The notes under the pieces: model-generated | What the model saw: only the letters and a program-made list of their open reading frames with translations | Databases searched by the model: none | What the model was told of the DNA's origin: nothing | Program-made: the position numbers and the translations under genes | NCBI GenBank assembly: GCA_963792485.1 | Contig: CAWBWL010000007.1 | Coordinates: 682,001-746,000, forward strand | Length of the DNA stretch: 64,000 nt | Source: JANOYJ01 sp963792485 | GTDB taxonomy: Bacteria > Pseudomonadota > Alphaproteobacteria > Rhizobiales > Rhizobiaceae | Direction of reading: 5' to 3' | Shown: positions 45,496 through 54,093 of the stretch, one piece after another | Numbering within the stretch: the stretch's first letter is position 1 | Layout: each line of letters opens with the position of its first letter

Positions 45496-45516
45496 CTGCT
45501 TGTGAAATGCAAGCAG
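45496..45516. promoter_or_regulatory. Candidate HxlR operator
   Basis: CTGCTTG (45496-45502), 7-nt spacer, CAAGCAG (45510-45516): a perfect 7-bp inverted repeat between the divergent hxlR and YCII genes. A further CTGCTTG half-site is at 45459-45465. Confidence 0.6.
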
Positions 45517-45534
45517 ACGACAAAGGACTCAGCC

Positions 45535-45873
45535 ATGCCCAAGTTTGTTACAATCGGATACGGTGACCAAGACGGCTACAACAGAACAGCGAAACCGATC
45601 CGCGACGCGGCCCACAAGAACGACGAATGGCTCGTTTCGATGGGCGCGATGATGGGTATTGCAGGAAAACCCGTGCAGGTGCGAAACCCCGAGAGTAGCG
45701 GAGTGGAAGTTTCAGAGGGTGCGTACCTTCGGTCGGATTTACCAATTGCAGGATTTGCGATTATCGATGCTGCCAACATCAAGGAAGCGATTGAGCTTGT
45801 TTCCAAGTCGCCCTGCGCAGTCGCACATGGCGTGATCGAAGTGTGGCCAATAGAAATTCCAGGGCAGAAGTGA
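45535..45873 (+). CDS. YCII/DGPF-domain protein
   Basis: 112 residues from MPKFVTIGYGDQDGYNRTAK, after AAAGGACTCAGCC. The ferredoxin-like YCII fold is suggested by AGFAIIDAANIKEAIELVSK and the C-terminal HGVIEVWPIEIP. Divergent from hxlR, its likely regulator. Function unknown; related proteins accompany small-molecule stress regulators. Confidence 0.8.
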   Translation: MPKFVTIGYGDQDGYNRTAKPIRDAAHKNDEWLVSMGAMMGIAGKPVQVRNPESSGVEVSEGAYLRSDLPIAGFAIIDAANIKEAIELVSKSPCAVAHGVIEVWPIEIPGQK

Positions 45874-46116
45874 ACGTCCGTTCCGTCCGCATTGCCGCTA
45901 GTCAATCCGTCTTCGCCAGAACTTCCGGATTAGGCCCATCACGACACAGCATACGCCAAAGATAGCTGCCTAACCCAGAAAGCAGACAGCCAGTCAGCGA
46001 CGCGATAGGCCCGGGATGTATTTCGAACCGACCCATCTCACGGCGATGTCCTGCCTGTTGAGGTCGAGATGGGGATACACGCAAGGACGTCTTTGACCGC
46101 GATGTCAGACCGCAGG

Positions 46117-46686
46117 TCACCCGACAGTCAGTGTCACCACCCACTTATGCTTGCCAATCAGCCGCACCCGCTCGAAGCCGAGGCTTTCAAACGTCGACAG
46201 CGCCCCGTTGAACAGAAACGCCGGCGAAGCCTTCCGGCCTTCGGTGTCTTCCGGATATCCCTCAATGCGCCCGCCGCCGAGCTTCCTGATCTGATCGACC
46301 GCGCCTGCAAGCGCGGCAGCCGCCACACCCTTGCCGCGATAACCCTTGCCGGAAAAGAAACAGGTGATCCGCCAGTCGGGAAGCGCGGGGTTGGCTGCAA
46401 GATAGGCACGGCTGTTATGGATTTGTGGAAGCTCTTTGGGTGACCCGAACTGACACCAGCCGACACAGTCCGCGCCATCAAAAACGAGAGATGCATGCGC
46501 CCGTCCTTCCCGGACAAGGCGCTCCTTCGCCTCGCGCCTGGACGCGGGGGAGTCGTCCGCGCTTTGGTCCTTGCCGTGATACCACATGCACCAGCACCCG
46601 CCCCAAACACCGTTATTGGCCTCGACCAGACGCGCAAAGTCTGGCCAGGTGTCCGCATCAAGGGCTTTGGTTTCGTATCTTGTCAT
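46117..46686 (-). CDS. GNAT-family N-acetyltransferase
   Basis: 189 residues. ANNGVWGGCWCMWYH at the N-terminus, then the acetyl-CoA loop in SGKGYRGKGVAAAALAGAVD (Gly-rich Q/R-x-x-G-x-G/A type) and SPAFLFNGALSTFESLGFER at the end. This subgroup with a Trp/Cys-rich start is common in soil bacteria. Substrate unknown. Confidence 0.85.
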   Translation of the reverse strand: MTRYETKALDADTWPDFARLVEANNGVWGGCWCMWYHGKDQSADDSPASRREAKERLVREGRAHASLVFDGADCVGWCQFGSPKELPQIHNSRAYLAANPALPDWRITCFFSGKGYRGKGVAAAALAGAVDQIRKLGGGRIEGYPEDTEGRKASPAFLFNGALSTFESLGFERVRLIGKHKWVVTLTVG

Positions 46687-46825
46687 CGCGTGTCAACGAC
46701 CGTTGATTTCCAATAAAGCGTGCAGCCCGTGCGCATGTCAACGCTGGCGGTTGGATGCAGTCGGGCACTGTCTTAATTGTTCGATTGGCTGCGGGGACGG
46801 ACACCGGCGGCGCCGTTCAGCACAT

Positions 46826-47623
46826 CTAGGGACAGCTCGCATCAAGCGGCATGCCGGGCCACTCGCTGAGCGGCACAGCGAGGGTCGCCTCCGTTTTCCG
46901 CAGCGTGCCAACCAGAACCGCCGCCAGCTTCAGTGCGCCCGCCTCTTCCACAAACACCGGCCCGCCGCGGCTTGCGCCGAGGCTGTCGCATGTGGTTGCG
47001 GCGACGCCGTCGCGGATATTGACTGCCTTGCAGCTGCGGTCGGCGCTGAGCCGGTAGCGCCGGTCGCTGCCATAGCCGGCATGAATGAGGCCAACGCCGG
47101 GCTGCATCGCCTCCCCTTGCGCCAGCGCGGCCGTTCCGGCTTTGGGTATGGCATCGGTCAGAACGATGATGACAAGGTTCCGTTTGAAGAAGTCTTCCGG
47201 AACAATTTGCGTGCCTACATCCGGAAGCGTGCGTTCCGGCGCGCGCATTTTGAAGCCTTGCGGAAATTTCAGGCACTGCGCGCCTGAATGTCCTAGCGAC
47301 TCATCCTTGCGGACACCGGCGACAAAATGCACGTCTTTCGCCGCCAAAGGCGTGTTCCTGAACATGTCCATGACGCAGTATCCGGCGGTGAGAACCACCC
47401 TCGGCGCAATCAGCGTTCCGGTGCAGACATTCCGGTTTCTCCGCTCACCGCCCGCATTGACATGCCCGACCGCCGTCCAAGGCGGCGCATAATCCGTCAC
47501 GATCTCACGGTTGTCCTCGCCGATAATTCCGATCTTGAGGTGGTCATTGGCGCGCGCGGTCCCCGCCCCTCCGGTCATCAAGGCAACGGCCAGCGCCACA
47601 AGCCGGAGACGCCGCCAGATCAA
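46826..47623 (-). CDS. Secreted trypsin-fold protein lacking the catalytic triad
   Basis: 265 residues with signal peptide (1-25). The chymotrypsin fold is clear: CTGTLIAPRVVLTAGYCV, RNLVIIVLTDAIP, CDSLGASRGGPVFVEE. All three catalytic positions are changed: the usual TAAHC is TAGYC (Tyr82 for His), the Asp of the D-[IL]-A-[LI]-[LI] strand is Asn149, and the residue before GGP, normally Ser, is Arg219. The fold cysteines are kept, so the gene looks maintained as a non-enzymatic binding protein or pseudoprotease rather than as decaying DNA. The frame is intact. Confidence 0.82.
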   Translation of the reverse strand: MIWRRLRLVALAVALMTGGAGTARANDHLKIGIIGEDNREIVTDYAPPWTAVGHVNAGGERRNRNVCTGTLIAPRVVLTAGYCVMDMFRNTPLAAKDVHFVAGVRKDESLGHSGAQCLKFPQGFKMRAPERTLPDVGTQIVPEDFFKRNLVIIVLTDAIPKAGTAALAQGEAMQPGVGLIHAGYGSDRRYRLSADRSCKAVNIRDGVAATTCDSLGASRGGPVFVEEAGALKLAAVLVGTLRKTEATLAVPLSEWPGMPLDASCP

Positions 47624-47752
47624 AGCGCAAGACCTGAGTGACTATGACACATGCGCAATCCCGGCAGAGGCGTGAAGAGGTCAGACACATAACAGCGCGA
47701 TCCGCCGCGAGGCAATCCAATTCTCATGGCGGTGACGTCGCCACAATGCCCG

Positions 47753-48535
47753 TCAGCGCTTGTCCCGATCAACCCCGACCAAGAAAGGCGTCAAATCTTT
47801 CAGGACGGCCTTCACATGTTTTGGTGTCAACAGCACGTCATGTCCTGCCTTTGACACCACACGAAACAGAACTGGCACTTTTTTCGCCTTGAGCCTTTCT
47901 GCCATCATGACCGATTGCGCGATTGGCACAAGCTGGTCATCGTCGCCATGGAACAGGAAGACGGGCGGCGCGCCTGAGCGCACGGCATAGAGCGGCGATG
48001 CCTCACGGGACAAGGCGCCGTTGAGATAATTTGCGACATCCACTTTTGCCTGCGGAAAAGCTACGGATGCTGCCCACGAATCCAGATCGGCGGCAGCGGC
48101 GACGCTCACGATTGCTGCGACTTGAATGTCGCGGGGCAGTCCGGCAGACAGCGCCAATGTTCCCCCTGCCGAATAGCCAACAAGGACAACCTTTTCAGCG
48201 CCGTTCGATTTCAGCCAGCGCACGGCTGATTTTACATCCTCGATTGCCGCAGGGTAGGGAAAGGCCGGAGCGAGGCGGTAGTTCATCGTCGCCGAAACAA
48301 ATCCGCCCTTCGCGTAAAGTTTCGCCAATCCCGCGAGCTGTAATTTGTTGCCCTCCCGGAACCCGCCGCCATGAATGAACAGCAGCGCCGTTTTTCGCTT
48401 TTCTGCATCCGGCACGTAAAGATCAAGCGTCTGACCTTGCGCGCCATAGACTATGTCATTCTGAAGCGACTGCGCCGCAGCCGGACCGCCAAAGCTCACG
48501 AGAATGACAACAAACAGCACCTTGAGCATTTTCAT
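47753..48535 (-). CDS. Exported alpha/beta-hydrolase (esterase-like)
   Basis: 260 residues from MKMLKVLFVVILVSFGGPAA, with a signal peptide to about 22; the ATG at 48535 has GGAGAATGCCGC upstream, unlike the longer start. Oxyanion motif LLFIHGGGFREG, nucleophile Ser in VGYSAGGTLALS, Asp in HGDDDQLVP and His in KAGHDVLLTP. This is the hormone-sensitive-lipase-like/BD-FAE esterase group. Substrate unknown. Confidence 0.9.
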   Translation of the reverse strand: MKMLKVLFVVILVSFGGPAAAQSLQNDIVYGAQGQTLDLYVPDAEKRKTALLFIHGGGFREGNKLQLAGLAKLYAKGGFVSATMNYRLAPAFPYPAAIEDVKSAVRWLKSNGAEKVVLVGYSAGGTLALSAGLPRDIQVAAIVSVAAAADLDSWAASVAFPQAKVDVANYLNGALSREASPLYAVRSGAPPVFLFHGDDDQLVPIAQSVMMAERLKAKKVPVLFRVVSKAGHDVLLTPKHVKAVLKDLTPFLVGVDRDKR

Positions 48536-48734
48536 GCGGCATTCTCCGATTGCAGCCGATGACACGCCCCCCGCCCATCATGACCTATCCCGCCCGCATT
48601 GTCATTCCCGCCCTGCCCCATCCCATCACGCAGCGCAGGAAATCTCCTCCGCGCCGCCGAATGCCTGCCTTTGACGGAAACTTAAAAATTCAGCGATAGC
48701 CTGCCGGCACACTCCGCCGTGCCGCCGGGACTCC

Positions 48735-49290
48735 ATGAGCAAGACATTCCATCGCGCCGACGCGCAGTCTCATACGAAAGACAGTTTCGTGGTGCGCTAT
48801 ACGGGCCGGCATACCGGCTATTACCTAGCGCGCATTGTTCCGTTCATCCTCGTCTTCGCCGCCTTCGCCTGCCTTTACCTTGATGACGAAAGCCGCTGGA
48901 TCTTCAGCAGGGGCAGCGTCAGCAAACCGTTCTCGTGGATTGAGTTCATCGGTCTTCTTGCCTTTGTGGCAGGAGCGGTTGCCGATCTCGTGCTCACGCT
49001 GCGCCGCGTCCAACCGGGGGAGCTTGCCCTGTCCATCTCGCGCGACGGCATCACCGGCGCCGTGCGCCACGTGACGCGTCTGATGCCGTGGAGCGAGATT
49101 GCGGACGTGAAGACAGGCGGCAAATTCGTGGTGGTCCGCCGCCAGCCACGGCTCATTTATCCAGAAGCTTTTTGCCAGCCGCGGGCTTGGCAACATCAAC
49201 ATTCCTGTTCGCCAGCTCGATCACGATGCCGGCGAAATTCTGGCCGCGGTGCACCGCTTGGCGCATCCTGTGCTGGACGGCACGAGGTAG
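48735..49290 (+). CDS. Membrane protein with PH-like C-terminal domain (frameshifted)
   Basis: MSKTFHRADAQSHTKDSFVV, two transmembrane helices (about 32-50 and 68-88), then a soluble domain LTLRRVQPGELALSISRDGI, MPWSEIADVKTGGKFVVVRR. One extra base near 49162 diverts the frame; corrected, it continues LIYQKLFASRGLGNINIPVR and ends LAHPVLDGTR at TAG 49288-49290, giving 184 residues. The domain pattern resembles bacterial PH-like membrane proteins. The next gene starts 3 bp later. Confidence 0.65.
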
Positions 49291-49293
49291 CGC

Positions 49294-49644
49294 ATGAACG
49301 ATCCTGGCGGCTTGTTTGTCTATCTCTGCGCGGCCCTCTTCGTGCCGGTCATCCTCGCCCGCTTCGTCGTGCGAGCGGATTGGCGCACGGTCGGCTACGC
49401 CTGCGCAATTTGGTACGGCATCCTCTTCCTTGCCTTCGGTGCCTTTACGGGCGGCGATGGACTGGGCTGGGCGCTGATTTTCGCCATGTTCTACTCGATC
49501 CCCGCCGTCCCGATCATCGCACTTCTGTTCAGGATCTGGAACTGGCTCCGGCGGCGCAGAGCGGGCGCTCCATCGAGCGGAGGATCAGCTGCCCAGCTGC
49601 ATCAGGCCATAGGCGAAAAACATGAGCAGCGACGCCGCTGCTGA
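49294..49644 (+). CDS. Small membrane protein
   Basis: 116 residues with four hydrophobic segments (GLFVYLCAALFVPVILARFV, TVGYACAIWYGILFLAFG, GWALIFAMFYSIPAVPIIAL and a shorter one), then an Arg-rich tail. It starts 3 bp after the preceding gene and is probably in its operon. The last 20 codons overlap the convergent gene. No family recognised. Confidence 0.6.
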   Translation: MNDPGGLFVYLCAALFVPVILARFVVRADWRTVGYACAIWYGILFLAFGAFTGGDGLGWALIFAMFYSIPAVPIIALLFRIWNWLRRRRAGAPSSGGSAAQLHQAIGEKHEQRRRC

Positions 49645-49926
49645 CACCGCCAGCCCCCACACCCGCGCCGTCCAGCCGGTCAGCGGGGTTCGGGAGAAGA
49701 CCTGATTTCCAACGTACAGGCGTCCCGAGGCGGCCCCGGACACCCCGAGCAGGAATGCGGCGATGATTGTTCCCCAGAACAGCGAAAGAACGATTTGGCC
49801 ACCCACCATCCCGGCATAGCCCGCAAGGCAGCTGACCAGAAAAACCGCCGACACGCTCCAGAAAAGAACATGCGCCGCGACCGCGTAACGCGGCCAATCC
49901 GATGTGAAAGGCGATCGTAGCGGCAC
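49585..49926 (-). CDS. Small membrane protein
   Basis: 113 residues from a GTG start (uncertain). Four hydrophobic segments: YAVAAHVLFWSVSAVFLVSC, GGQIVLSLFWGTIIAAFLLG, a third less clear, and WGLAVSAAASLLMFFAYGLM. It overlaps the convergent membrane gene by 60 bp at its 3' end. No family recognised. Confidence 0.5.
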   Translation of the reverse strand: MPLRSPFTSDWPRYAVAAHVLFWSVSAVFLVSCLAGYAGMVGGQIVLSLFWGTIIAAFLLGVSGAASGRLYVGNQVFSRTPLTGWTARVWGLAVSAAASLLMFFAYGLMQLGS

Positions 49927-50136
49927 GGCACGGACATCCCAGGTTTGCGACGTCCATGACGCTAGCGCAAATCCGTAAAGCGATTTACCAACAGCGGTAG
50001 TTGCGCCTGAGAAATCGGTGACGTAGCAAAATCGAGGTAAGAAACTCGGTGACTGTGCGCTAATTGACCAATCCGCCCTATCCGGCCTCTTCAGCCTGCA
50101 GCGCTCTTCGGTCGTGACAATTGGGATGCCCCGCGC

Positions 50137-50328
50137 TCACAGCGCCAGCGGCAGCTCCGGCGGGTCGAGTTTCACCTTGCGCCTCTGCGCCTTCTCAAAC
50201 CGCTCATAGCGCACGCCGGTGAAGAACAGGATTTGCGCACCCATTTGCCTTGCATTTGGGCCATCGGTTTCAGGCCCGCTTTTTGCAGGCTCTCTGTGAA
50301 TTGCCGGAAAGTTCAATATCGTTGCCAC
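50137..50328 (-). CDS. Small conserved protein of unknown function
   Basis: 63 residues, MATILNFPAIHREPAKSGPE, then AQILFFTGVRYERFEKAQRR and a Lys/Pro tail. Short proteins with MAxILxFP at the start and a FxGVRYER motif are widespread in rhizobia. Divergent from the DUF2336 gene. Confidence 0.6.
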   Translation of the reverse strand: MATILNFPAIHREPAKSGPETDGPNARQMGAQILFFTGVRYERFEKAQRRKVKLDPPELPLAL

Positions 50329-50450
50329 GTGGCCGCTCCAGGTTACAACTCACACTCCACCCTTAAATACCCCAAAGCGCATTCAATCGGCACAAGGTTA
50401 ATAGTTTGCAAACAAATTCATAATAGATTTAGCGGCACTGTGTATCACCC

Positions 50451-51555
50451 GTGTTGGTGAGGAGTGTGAGTAAAATCGTGTCGCAGAATACAAAAGCGCA
50501 GAACTTCAGAGCCTTGGAAAACACCTCCAGCCAGACCCGCAAGGACGAGATCGTGCTCGCTGCCGTCAACGCGTTCGCCTCGCGCACGCGCCCGACGCGG
50601 CTTGAGGCCGGGCAGCTTGAGGATCTGGTGCTTGCAACGCTTGCCTATACCAGCGAGCAGACCCGCCGCATGACCGCCGCCTGCCTGTCGCATCTGCCGC
50701 ATGCGCCGCTGAAGCTGGTGCTGCGCCTGTGCGAAGAAACCGCCGACATCTGCGCCCCGCTGCTTCTGCGCTCGCCCGTTTTGCAGGATGCCGATCTGAT
50801 CGCGCTCATCGAAAAAAACGGCCTCGAATTTGCCCGCATCATCGCGCGCCGCCTTAACCTGACGCAGAAGCTGCGGGGCCTCCTCTTGACCCTTGGCGAT
50901 CCCCAGCTTGCCTCTATCGTCACGGCTGAAGTGTCCGCCGACCTTCACCCCGAAATCAAGGCCGACCCCGTCCAGATCTCGCAGAAACTGGAAGCTGCCC
51001 GTAATGCGCTGCGCAATATGATGCGCGAACAGGTCGAGCTGCCGGTGATCGCATCCAAGCCGCAGGAAGTCTTCGAGCCAGCCCTGCCCGCCGCTGACCA
51101 GGGCGCTGTCGCCCCAAGCGCCGCATGGACCGAGCCGCCGCTGCAAGCGCGCGAGCCGGGCCAGACTGCCGCCAAACTGCGCCGCACCGCTCTCATGGGA
51201 GACGCCAGTTTCTTCGTGACGGCGCTGGCCGACGCGCACGGCCTCTCCTTCGAACGGGCCAAGCGCATCACCACCCGCGCCACGCCCTCCGAGCTTATCA
51301 TGGCGCTGCATGCGTCCGGCGTCACAACGCCCGATGCCTTCATCATCGTCACGGCCTTCTACCCGTCGCTTGCTAAAGAGAAATCCGAAATCGCCCTCTT
51401 TCTCCTGCGCTATGAAGGCATGGTGCACGATCAGTCGCTGTCCAATGTGCGGCGCTGGAAAGCAGAGGAAATCTCACAGGCGCTGCGCACCAAGCCGGCC
51501 AATGCGCCCTCGGCCAATCCCGTTCCTGCCGCAGCGCGAATTGAAGGCGGGGTAA
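50451..51555 (+). CDS. DUF2336 family protein (probable 3' frameshift)
   Basis: Helical repeat protein: EIVLAAVNAFASRTRPTRLE, EQTRRMTAACLSHLPHAPLK, ADLIALIEKNGLEFARIIAR, then GDASFFVTALADAHGLSFER and EIALFLLRYEGMVHDQSLSN. As printed the frame runs on to 51881 through the next gene. If GGGG at 51549-51552 is GGG, it stops at TAA 51553-51555 after 367 residues, 73 bp before the next start, which is preferred. DUF2336 proteins are alphaproteobacterial; function unclear. The start codon is one of several GTG/TTG near 50451-50478. Confidence 0.75.
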
Positions 51556-51628
51556 GACAGTCCCAATCCAACTTCTGCACATCTTCGCCTTATGCTATAT
51601 TGATCGTTGAGGCTGGGGATCATGCACC

Positions 51629-52159
51629 ATGGCAAAGATCGTTTTCGGAATGCTTGTCTCGCTGGACGGCTATGTCGATCATGACGCGTTCGATCCTGAT
51701 CCCGTGCTCTTCCGCCATTTCATCGAGCAAACGCGCGAGCTGGCAGGAAGCGTCTATGGCCGCCGGCTCTACGAAATCATGCGCTATTGGGACGAGGACG
51801 ATCCCGACTGGACCCCGGACTACCGCGAGTTTGCGCAAGTCTGGCGCAGCAGTCCGAAATGGGTCGCCTCGCGCACGCTGAAATCCGTCGGCCCCAACGC
51901 CACCCTTGTTCCGGACGGCATCGAGGCATTGATACCCAAACTGAAGGCAGAGCTTGCCGGGCAAATTGAAGTCGGCGGAACAGTGCTCGCGCACTATCTG
52001 GGCGAACTTGGCCTCATTGACGAATATCAGCTCCACATTTTCCCCGCCGTGCTCGGCAGCGGCAAACCGCTATTCGCCGGACCCCTACCCCCGCTGCGCC
52101 TCACAGCCAGCGAGCGCATCGGCGCGGAGGTGATCCGGCTGACTTATGTGCCGGGTTGA
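51629..52159 (+). CDS. Dihydrofolate reductase/RibD C-terminal-like protein
   Basis: 176 residues: MAKIVFGMLVSLDGYVDHDA, SVYGRRLYEIMRYW, KWVASRTLKSVGPNATLVPD, IEVGGTVLAHYLGELGLIDE and HIFPAVLGSGKPLFAG. These motifs define the DHFR-family RibD_C reductases, which use NADPH. Substrate unknown. Confidence 0.9.
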   Translation: MAKIVFGMLVSLDGYVDHDAFDPDPVLFRHFIEQTRELAGSVYGRRLYEIMRYWDEDDPDWTPDYREFAQVWRSSPKWVASRTLKSVGPNATLVPDGIEALIPKLKAELAGQIEVGGTVLAHYLGELGLIDEYQLHIFPAVLGSGKPLFAGPLPPLRLTASERIGAEVIRLTYVPG

Positions 52160-52234
52160 GGGGGCGAAACTGCGGAAGGGGTTGCGCTGAAATATCCGGC
52201 CGGTTTCAGCCCCCGTCGGCGGCCAGCGCTCCGA

Positions 52235-52840
52235 TCAGTCAAATCTAATCGATTCAATCGCCCTTTTCATGTCCGCGATCACAACTTCGCTCTCCTCGGC
52301 GGGACGGATCGCCAACACTTCGATGAAATACTCATCGAACACCGCGATATAGGATTGAACTTCAACGTCCACCCACTCGTCTGACTTACTTCTTCTTGCT
52401 GTGGCGGTCACCGCCGTCATTGCCACAGCCCTTCCGCCAAGGCTGACTTCAACCGGGTCAGCAATCTCCAGGTTCCTCACCCGGTCGCCGTCGGCCTTTA
52501 GTCCCTTCTCTGTCGAATCTTTGGCTACCCTTAGGAGATCCCGCTTTCCAATGTCGCCATATAGGTGGACAATGACGTCAAGACGTGGATTGCGCAGGTC
52601 TCCCGCCTTCTTTGTCAGCGTCGCCAAAACAAGTGACATTTTTTTGTTGTTCACAAAGGAGGGATCTCCTTTTGCGGCCCTTTTGGCCAAGGACTCCCGC
52701 TGGCGTTTCCCTTCTTGTTCCACCCAGCCGCCGGGCAGTTCCATCGCAAAATGAAGCGACGGCACTTTGATCTTTTGACCTGCCCATGCCGGTGAGGCCA
52801 ATGTGAGCGCGAGCAGCGCTGCAGTGATCGTTTTGCGCAT
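52235..52840 (-). CDS. Exported protein of unknown function
   Basis: 201 residues with a signal peptide (1-20, ending PAWA). The mature part has LHFAMELPGGWVEQEGKRQR and FDEYFIEVLAIRPAEESEVV, suggesting a compact periplasmic alpha/beta domain of the kind seen in PsbP/Mog1-like folds, but no family is recognised. Confidence 0.65.
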   Translation of the reverse strand: MRKTITAALLALTLASPAWAGQKIKVPSLHFAMELPGGWVEQEGKRQRESLAKRAAKGDPSFVNNKKMSLVLATLTKKAGDLRNPRLDVIVHLYGDIGKRDLLRVAKDSTEKGLKADGDRVRNLEIADPVEVSLGGRAVAMTAVTATARRSKSDEWVDVEVQSYIAVFDEYFIEVLAIRPAEESEVVIADMKRAIESIRFD

Positions 52841-52973
52841 CGGATTGCATCCAGGGATCGGACCGACAAGTTAGCCCACTCAAATTAAGATTCCCTGAGC
52901 CGATTATCGACATTTGTTTGACTTTGGTGTGCCCACGAGATGGTGTCGAAACTCGCGTCAAAAACAATCCGAA

Positions 52974-53321
52974 CTATGCCGGACCGACCTCAATCAGCTC
53001 CCCCACCCCCAGCTTCCCCAACTCCACCTCCACCGCCCACAAATCCCTATCAAACCGCACCTCCCGCTCGAGCCTCGCGTCAATCTCGCCCGCCGCCACC
53101 CTGTCCAGCACCAGCGAAAACCCCCGCTCCTGCGGCTTGTCGCTGTCATAGTCCGTCTGCGGCGCGGGCGCATAAAGGCTGGCGGTGCCATCGCGGAACT
53201 GCAGCTTGATGAAGATAGCTCCCGCCTCGCTGGCGCCCTTCTTCATGACGGCCGCGTAGCCGCCATCATTGAACACGCGGCGCATAATTTGACTGACCCA
53301 GAATTCGGACGTCAGGCGCAT
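52974..53321 (-). CDS. DUF1491 family protein
   Basis: 115 residues: MRLTSEFWVSQIMRRVFNDG, KKGASEAGAIFIKLQFRDGT, LDRVAAGEIDARLEREVRFD and DRDLWAVEVE, the DUF1491 pattern. Probably cytosolic. It lies 7 bp after the peptidoglycan-binding gene and the DivJ-like kinase on the same strand, an arrangement also found in other rhizobia. Confidence 0.88.
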   Translation of the reverse strand: MRLTSEFWVSQIMRRVFNDGGYAAVMKKGASEAGAIFIKLQFRDGTASLYAPAPQTDYDSDKPQERGFSLVLDRVAAGEIDARLEREVRFDRDLWAVEVELGKLGVGELIEVGPA

Positions 53322-53328
53322 GGCGCGC

Positions 53329-54093
53329 TTAAAGCCAGCCGGATTTCTTCATCGACTTCAGCAGCGCCTCATCCGCCACGCCCGTCACTTTCAGCTTCTT
53401 CGCCTTCTGATATTCCTTGATCGCCGCGTTTGTTTTCGATCCGGCAATCCCGTCCGGCTCGATCTCGTCATGGCCATGCTTTTTCAGCGCGGCCTGAATT
53501 GACTTCACCATGCCGCTGTCCGCGCCTTCGGCAATAACGTCTTCCAGCGTCTGCTCCGCCGGCGCGACCTTTTTCAGCTTCGGCGCTGGCACGGACGCCG
53601 TGCGGATGGCGTCGAGCAGCGGCGGGCCGACTTTGCCGTTCGGCTCAAGCCCGGCCTTTGCCTGAAAATCACGGATCGCCTGCAGCGTGCGCGGCCCGGC
53701 AATGCCGTCGACTTCGCCCTCATACATGGCCATCTGCCGCAGCGCCGACTGGATGTCGCGCACGACCGGATCAGCCTGCGGCACGCTTTCGCGCACAATG
53801 CGGAACGTGTCGGACTTGCCGCCGCCCGCCCCAAGCTTGGAGTGAATTTCCGGCAGCTGCGGCGCCTTGTAATCTTCCAGCGAACGGGTCTCGAAGAAGG
53901 CGTCGCGGTGCGCGTTTGGCTGATACCAGAGCGCATTGGATGCGACGAAAAACAGCGTCACCAGAAAAGCGGTGGAGCCGCCGACCAGCGCCGGGTTTTC
54001 AGACACAAATGCGCCCGCGCGCTGCGCGGCGAGCCCAGAATAATGCTCGAGCCCGGATATTTTCTTAGGCCGTCCTGCGGATCGCCGTGTCAT
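53329..54093 (-). CDS. Membrane-anchored peptidoglycan-binding protein
   Basis: 254 residues from MTRRSAGRPKKISGLEHYSG; GGAG seven bases upstream favours this ATG, but two others 6 and 12 bp upstream are possible. One transmembrane helix (about 40-58) and two PG_binding_1 domains: RDIQSALRQMAMYEGEVDGI...GPRTLQAIRDFQAKAGLEPN and KSIQAALKKHGHDEIEPDGI...KTNAAIKEYQKAKKLKVTG. It overlaps the 3' end of the kinase gene and is presumably co-expressed with it. Confidence 0.88.
   Translation of the reverse strand: MTRRSAGRPKKISGLEHYSGLAAQRAGAFVSENPALVGGSTAFLVTLFFVASNALWYQPNAHRDAFFETRSLEDYKAPQLPEIHSKLGAGGGKSDTFRIVRESVPQADPVVRDIQSALRQMAMYEGEVDGIAGPRTLQAIRDFQAKAGLEPNGKVGPPLLDAIRTASVPAPKLKKVAPAEQTLEDVIAEGADSGMVKSIQAALKKHGHDEIEPDGIAGSKTNAAIKEYQKAKKLKVTGVADEALLKSMKKSGWL

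Noticed and set aside
45902..46144. 80-codon minus-strand frame ending PNPEVLAKTD
   Set aside because: No ribosome-binding site and mixed composition; at most a remnant, not enough to annotate.
51556..51881. C-terminal extension of the DUF2336 frame into the DHFR-like gene
   Set aside because: The translated extension is Ser/Arg-rich shadow sequence over a good gene; a single extra G explains it.
52186..52212. GCTGAAA...TTTCAGC hairpin as a terminator
   Set aside because: The stem is short and no T-run follows on either strand.
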